Source: JBEGQX01 sp041180805 (GTDB lineage Bacteria; Planctomycetota; Planctomycetia; Gemmatales; Gemmataceae). From it: a DNA stretch of 10,036 nt. Positions 6,912-10,036 of this stretch are shown one piece after another. The stretch's first letter is position 1, and every line of letters starts with the position of its first letter. The notes under the pieces are model-generated. The model did not search any database, had not been told where the DNA came from, and saw only the letters and a program-made list of their open reading frames with translations. The position numbers and the translations under genes are program-made. Location: contig JBEGQX010000233.1 in the NCBI GenBank assembly GCA_041180805.1, positions 1 through 10,036 on the forward strand, read 5' to 3'.

Positions 6912-8288
6912 ATGGCTGTTAAAACAATGAACCTTTCCAAATTTTCGTTAATGGTTTTTTTGGCCGTCATGGCAATGATGTTCGTTCCGAGTGGTTCTTT
7001 TGCCAGTTCTTTGGATGACGATCCTATAGAAAAGTTGCGAAAGGCTTTGCAGGCATCCGGTGTTGCCAGTCAAAAAAGGGATAAGGCGATATCGGAAGCG
7101 GTTTCGGAAATTTCCAACCCACTTGAATGCTGGAAAGCAGCATCCCTGGGAGATTGGCGTGAATTTAATCCAGATGGATCCGTGGCGGCGGGCGACCGCG
7201 ATGCCAAAGCAAAATTGCTGCTTAAGTTTCGCGAAGGGCTAACCAAGGCATTCCAAACCAATTCCCAGGAAGAGAATGATTCCATTTTAGAACTGGTAAT
7301 GTCCATCTGTAAGGAAGAACGCCAGGGGGCGGGGCAAAAGCCTTTCTCGAGCACCTGTGCAGAGGTGATCAGTCAGAGTTTCTGGAAAGGTGATGTGGAT
7401 GTACGTGTGGCACGGATTCGTGCCTACGGAATTCTTTGCCCGGAAATCCAAGAAGGGTTGAAAGTTTTCAGTTCCCTGGGAAATGATTCAGAAATAAGGA
7501 TTCGCAGGGCCTCGATGGATGGGCTTTCCTACTGGATGGAAGCAGTAGGCCCAGCCAAGGAATCGAAGGATAGTACCAGTGTTTCCAGGCTGAAAAATCA
7601 GGCGATTTTGTGTGCCGCGGTGCTTCCAATCACTGATAAATCCCTTTCTGACAAATCTCCCGAGATTAGAAAAAGGGCGGTTGCCCAGGTTATGATTTCC
7701 TGTCTTTGCCTTGTGGCATTGATTTCAGATCCAAATGGCAAGGTTCCGCTGGACGCGATTGATACCCGGGCGTTGGATATAAAAGAAGAAAGAACGGCAG
7801 CCTCCAAGCTTGGTTTGGTAATTGAGTCCATGAAGCCAAAAATCACAGGCCTTCTAAGGGATTCCGACATGGAAACCAGACTTCATGCCCACGAGGTGGT
7901 GGAAGCCATGGCCTTGGGGCGCAAGGCTTGGAAATCCCAGGCGGTGGCGCATGGTCTGGAGCAAAATGAAAAGTTTTCCATCGAGCTAACAGCCATACCC
8001 AAAGAACTTGCTGTGTCCTTGGCGGATTCCAATTATCGTGTGCGCAGAATTGCCATGGATACTTTGGAACTTTTGGGGGCGGATTCCATTCAGGTCACCC
8101 CGAGGATCATTACCGCACTGGATGATTCAGATCGCTTTGTTCGATGGGCGGCAATTCGTGCGCTTGGTGAAATGGGGCCAAGCGTTCGAGAGGAAGCATT
8201 ACCAAAGCTAACTCAAATGCTGCAGGATCAGGATGGCGATGTGCGAAAGGCGGCAGCCCAGGCTGTGGCCCGTTTGAAGTTGAAATAA
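6912..8288 (+). CDS. Exported HEAT-repeat protein
   Basis: Starting at the ATG with a GGGAG site 8 bp upstream, the protein has 458 residues. It opens with a signal peptide: Lys4 and Lys10, a hydrophobic core rich in Met, Phe, Val and Leu (about 12-25), and a likely cleavage near SFA-SS (about 29-33). The mature part is almost all helical, with HEAT-like units. Clear ones are VDVRVARIRAYGIL (about 162-175), SEIRIRRASMDGL (193-205), SPEIRKRAVAQVM (249-261), SNYRVRRIAMDTLELLG (373-389), SDRFVRWAAIRALGEMG (406-422) and GDVRKAAAQAVARL (442-455). HEAT solenoids are binding scaffolds, with no catalysis implied, and here the setting would be periplasmic or extracellular. The partner is unknown. The gene diverges from the lipoprotein gene, and its stop codon touches the der stop codon with no base between them. 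Confidence 0.85.
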   Translation: MAVKTMNLSKFSLMVFLAVMAMMFVPSGSFASSLDDDPIEKLRKALQASGVASQKRDKAISEAVSEISNPLECWKAASLGDWREFNPDGSVAAGDRDAKAKLLLKFREGLTKAFQTNSQEENDSILELVMSICKEERQGAGQKPFSSTCAEVISQSFWKGDVDVRVARIRAYGILCPEIQEGLKVFSSLGNDSEIRIRRASMDGLSYWMEAVGPAKESKDSTSVSRLKNQAILCAAVLPITDKSLSDKSPEIRKRAVAQVMISCLCLVALISDPNGKVPLDAIDTRALDIKEERTAASKLGLVIESMKPKITGLLRDSDMETRLHAHEVVEAMALGRKAWKSQAVAHGLEQNEKFSIELTAIPKELAVSLADSNYRVRRIAMDTLELLGADSIQVTPRIITALDDSDRFVRWAAIRALGEMGPSVREEALPKLTQMLQDQDGDVRKAAAQAVARLKLK

Positions 8289-9794
8289 TCAGTCGGTTTT
8301 CCAGAGCCTCTTTTTGGGTGGTCTTCGTTTTCTCTTGGGCTTTTTAGGTGATTCTTCAACCTGGGGAATTTCTTCCTCGGGTTGTTCCATTTCTTCCAGG
8401 GCTTCGCTGGGGGCATCATCCGGCAATGTAATTGGGATTTCCTCTTCTTCCAAATCGCCATCTTTCAGGAAAGAACCACCCTGGCGGCCCCTAAGAAGTA
8501 ACCTTATGGGAATGTCCCCAAATCCAAGATGATCTCGGATGTATTTTTGCAGGTAACGAATGTAGGGCGGGTCAAACAGGGATGGCCCATTGGTAAAAAG
8601 AACAATCGTGGGTGGGTTTGCATCCACCTGTGAAGCAAAGAAAAAACGGGGATTGCGGTTTTGTCTTTGAGGTGGGGGTGTTTTTTCAAAGGCATCCTCA
8701 ATTACCTTGGTTATTTCCTTGGTGGTGAATCTTTTTTCCGCCTGTTTGTGAAGGGTTTGCGCCAGGTTTAACACTGGAAAAACATTACGGCCGGTCATTG
8801 CTGTCGTAAAAGCAATTGGAACATAATCCAAACTCGGAAAAGTGTCTCGCACATATTCTGCCATCTTGCCGGTCTCAATGCCTTTCGGGGCAATAAGATC
8901 CCACTTGTTCACCACAAACACGGCGGGCTTGTGAAATTGAAGCACATATTCCGCTAGTTGCTTGTCCACCCTGCTAATCTTGTTGCGGGCATCCAAAAAC
9001 AGCAGCACCACGTCCGCCCTGCGAATGGACCTTTCCGCCCTCGCCATGCTGTAAAATTCAATATCTCCCTTTACGCTTCTTTTTCTGCGAACACCCGCGG
9101 TGTCAATCAAGATGAAGACCTGGTTGTCGCGTTCAATCCGGACATCAACACTATCTCTTGTGGTTCCTGCCACTTCGCTGACGATAACGCGTTTCTCTTC
9201 CGCCAGAGCATTAATGAATGTGCTTTTGCCCGTGTTTCTTCGACCAACAATCGCGATCTTGAAACTTTCCTTTTGCGGGGTCGCGCGCTTTCGCTCTCTG
9301 GGAAGTTCCTGATGCACCCAGTTTAGAATGGCATCCTTGTGGCGTTTTTGCTGGGCGCTTACACAGGCGACTTTTGGGAACCCAAATTGGTAAAATTCGT
9401 TGGCCTGTGTTTCCAAAGAATCATGATCACACTTGTTTGCGACCAGGAGCACGGGTTTGCCCAAAGTTCTTACTTTATCCGCGACAAGTGTATCCAGTGG
9501 CATGACCCCCGCGCGAACATCCACCAAAAATAGAATGGCATCCGCATCTTCCATGGCTTGGGAAATTTGCCCTTCCACATGATCGGTAAGGTTGTCACAG
9601 TCTTCGTTTCCCATGCCACCAGTGTCCACCAACTCAAAATACCTGTTGTTGGTTTCGACCAATGCGCTGATTCGGTCGCGGGTTACTCCGGCGGTGGGGT
9701 CGACAATGGAAATGCGCTTCCCCGCAAGCCAGTTAAAAAGGGAAGACTTGCCAACATTTGGCCGGCCAACGATGGCAACAGAGGGAAAAGCCAC
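8289..9794 (-). CDS. der: Ribosome biogenesis GTPase Der (EngA)
   Basis: Der has two GTPase domains in tandem plus a KH-like domain and is needed for assembly of the 50S ribosomal subunit. In this 501-residue version, domain 1 has the P-loop GRPNVGKS (10-17), DTGG (57-60) and NKCD (120-123). Domain 2 has GRRNTGKS (184-191), DTAG (231-234) and NKWD (296-299). The KH-like domain spans about 351-437. A tail of about 60 residues follows, first acidic (EEEE near 449 and further Glu-rich stretches) and then strongly basic (KPKRKRRPPKKR), which is longer than in compact Der proteins such as that of B. subtilis. A TTG at 9806 would add four residues. The GTG at 9794 was chosen because GGAG lies 6 bp before it, overlapping that TTG. 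The product is cytoplasmic and ribosome-associated. It is convergent with the HEAT-repeat gene and divergent from the membrane-protein gene at the right edge. Confidence 0.95.
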   Translation of the reverse strand: MAFPSVAIVGRPNVGKSSLFNWLAGKRISIVDPTAGVTRDRISALVETNNRYFELVDTGGMGNEDCDNLTDHVEGQISQAMEDADAILFLVDVRAGVMPLDTLVADKVRTLGKPVLLVANKCDHDSLETQANEFYQFGFPKVACVSAQQKRHKDAILNWVHQELPRERKRATPQKESFKIAIVGRRNTGKSTFINALAEEKRVIVSEVAGTTRDSVDVRIERDNQVFILIDTAGVRRKRSVKGDIEFYSMARAERSIRRADVVLLFLDARNKISRVDKQLAEYVLQFHKPAVFVVNKWDLIAPKGIETGKMAEYVRDTFPSLDYVPIAFTTAMTGRNVFPVLNLAQTLHKQAEKRFTTKEITKVIEDAFEKTPPPQRQNRNPRFFFASQVDANPPTIVLFTNGPSLFDPPYIRYLQKYIRDHLGFGDIPIRLLLRGRQGGSFLKDGDLEEEEIPITLPDDAPSEALEEMEQPEEEIPQVEESPKKPKRKRRPPKKRLWKTD

Positions 9795-9800
9795 TTCTAT

Positions 9801-9804
9801 CTCC
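9801..9804 (-). promoter_or_regulatory. Ribosome binding site of der
   Basis: GGAG on the minus strand sits 6 bp before the GTG at 9794. It overlaps the TTG at 9806, which has no site of its own, so it argues for the shorter Der start. Confidence 0.55.
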
Positions 9805-9874
9805 AAGCAAGGAACATTTATAAGGATATGTTAGACAATTACTTTGCTATTTGGGATGTTTTGCCGAAAACTCC

Positions 9875-10036
9875 ATGAAATGGGTTACCAAGGATCATTG
9901 GTTCATGACGGATTTACGGAATAATAACGCTGTAAACCATAAGGTTTTCCTGGTTTCGATCTGGTGGCTGGCCTTAATTGGCTGGACTATCGGACTTTTG
10001 CGTCCCGAGCCAATAAGGTTGGGAAATCAATGGATT
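9875..10036 (+). CDS. Small membrane protein, N-terminal fragment (possibly VanZ-like)
   Basis: An open frame of 54 codons begins at ATG 9875 and leaves the right edge without a stop. The protein starts with a charged, cytoplasmic-looking stretch (about 1-23). One hydrophobic helix rich in Trp, Leu and Ile follows (about 24-42, VFLVSIWWLALIGWTIGLL), and then RPEPIRLGNQWI. A first helix followed by a Pro-containing turn is reminiscent of VanZ-like small membrane proteins, but too little is visible to say so with confidence. No good ribosome site precedes the ATG, and an in-frame TTG at 9851 is an alternative start. It diverges from der across about 80 bp. Confidence 0.5.
   Translation, partial: MKWVTKDHWFMTDLRNNNAVNHKVFLVSIWWLALIGWTIGLLRPEPIRLGNQWI

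Noticed and set aside
8958..9326. Open frame of 122 codons on the plus strand
   Set aside because: It is antisense to der, whose domain motifs are all intact, so it is not a separate gene.
9828..9878. A 16-codon frame whose TGA overlaps the ATG of the right-edge membrane protein gene (ATGA overlap), suggesting a leader peptide
   Set aside because: Its only Shine-Dalgarno-like bases (AAGGA) are 1 bp from the ATG, too close to work well. The overlap alone is weak evidence.

Overview
The window is a dense, ordinary bacterial chromosome segment of moderate GC content. It has eight protein genes that can be delimited, plus one partial gene at the right edge. The best guess at the source is a member of Planctomycetota, perhaps Gemmatales-like. 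That rests on the pairing of a c554-type multiheme cytochrome carrying a CX4CH motif with an NADH dehydrogenase subunit E-like protein, on an exported HEAT-repeat protein, and on frequent GTG/TTG starts. It is an inference from protein flavour, because no rRNA or other marker is present.

Region 1 (1-4543) is a respiratory or electron-transfer locus. Three genes run leftward and are tightly spaced. They encode a five-helix membrane protein with two His-X13-His pairs (probably a diheme b-type cytochrome), a membrane-anchored protein with ten CXXCH heme motifs, and a NuoE-like [2Fe-2S] thioredoxin-fold protein cut by the left edge. Diverging from this operon, across a gap of 125 bp (104 bp if the more upstream ATG is used), is a membrane-anchored pentaheme protein related to cytochrome c554. 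Together they look like parts of a redox path between cytoplasmic NAD(P)H and periplasmic hemes. The direction of flow and the final partner cannot be read from the window.

Region 2 (4600-6693) is a leftward cluster of three genes: a lipoprotein of unknown function, a calcineurin-like metallophosphoesterase with all its metal motifs, and a small protein of unknown function with a predicted helical core. The first two are 14 bp apart. The third follows after 88 bp and may have its own promoter.

Region 3 (6694-10036) begins with a divergent intergenic region containing two back-to-back short dyads. Next comes a rightward secreted HEAT-repeat protein whose stop codon directly abuts the stop codon of the convergent, leftward der (engA) gene for the double-GTPase ribosome assembly factor. 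An 80-bp gap then leads to a rightward partial gene for a small membrane protein.

No tRNA, rRNA, CRISPR array, insertion sequence or attachment site was seen. No stretch longer than about 220 bp lacks a gene. The most interesting part is the NuoE-like / decaheme / diheme-b operon with its divergent pentaheme cytochrome.
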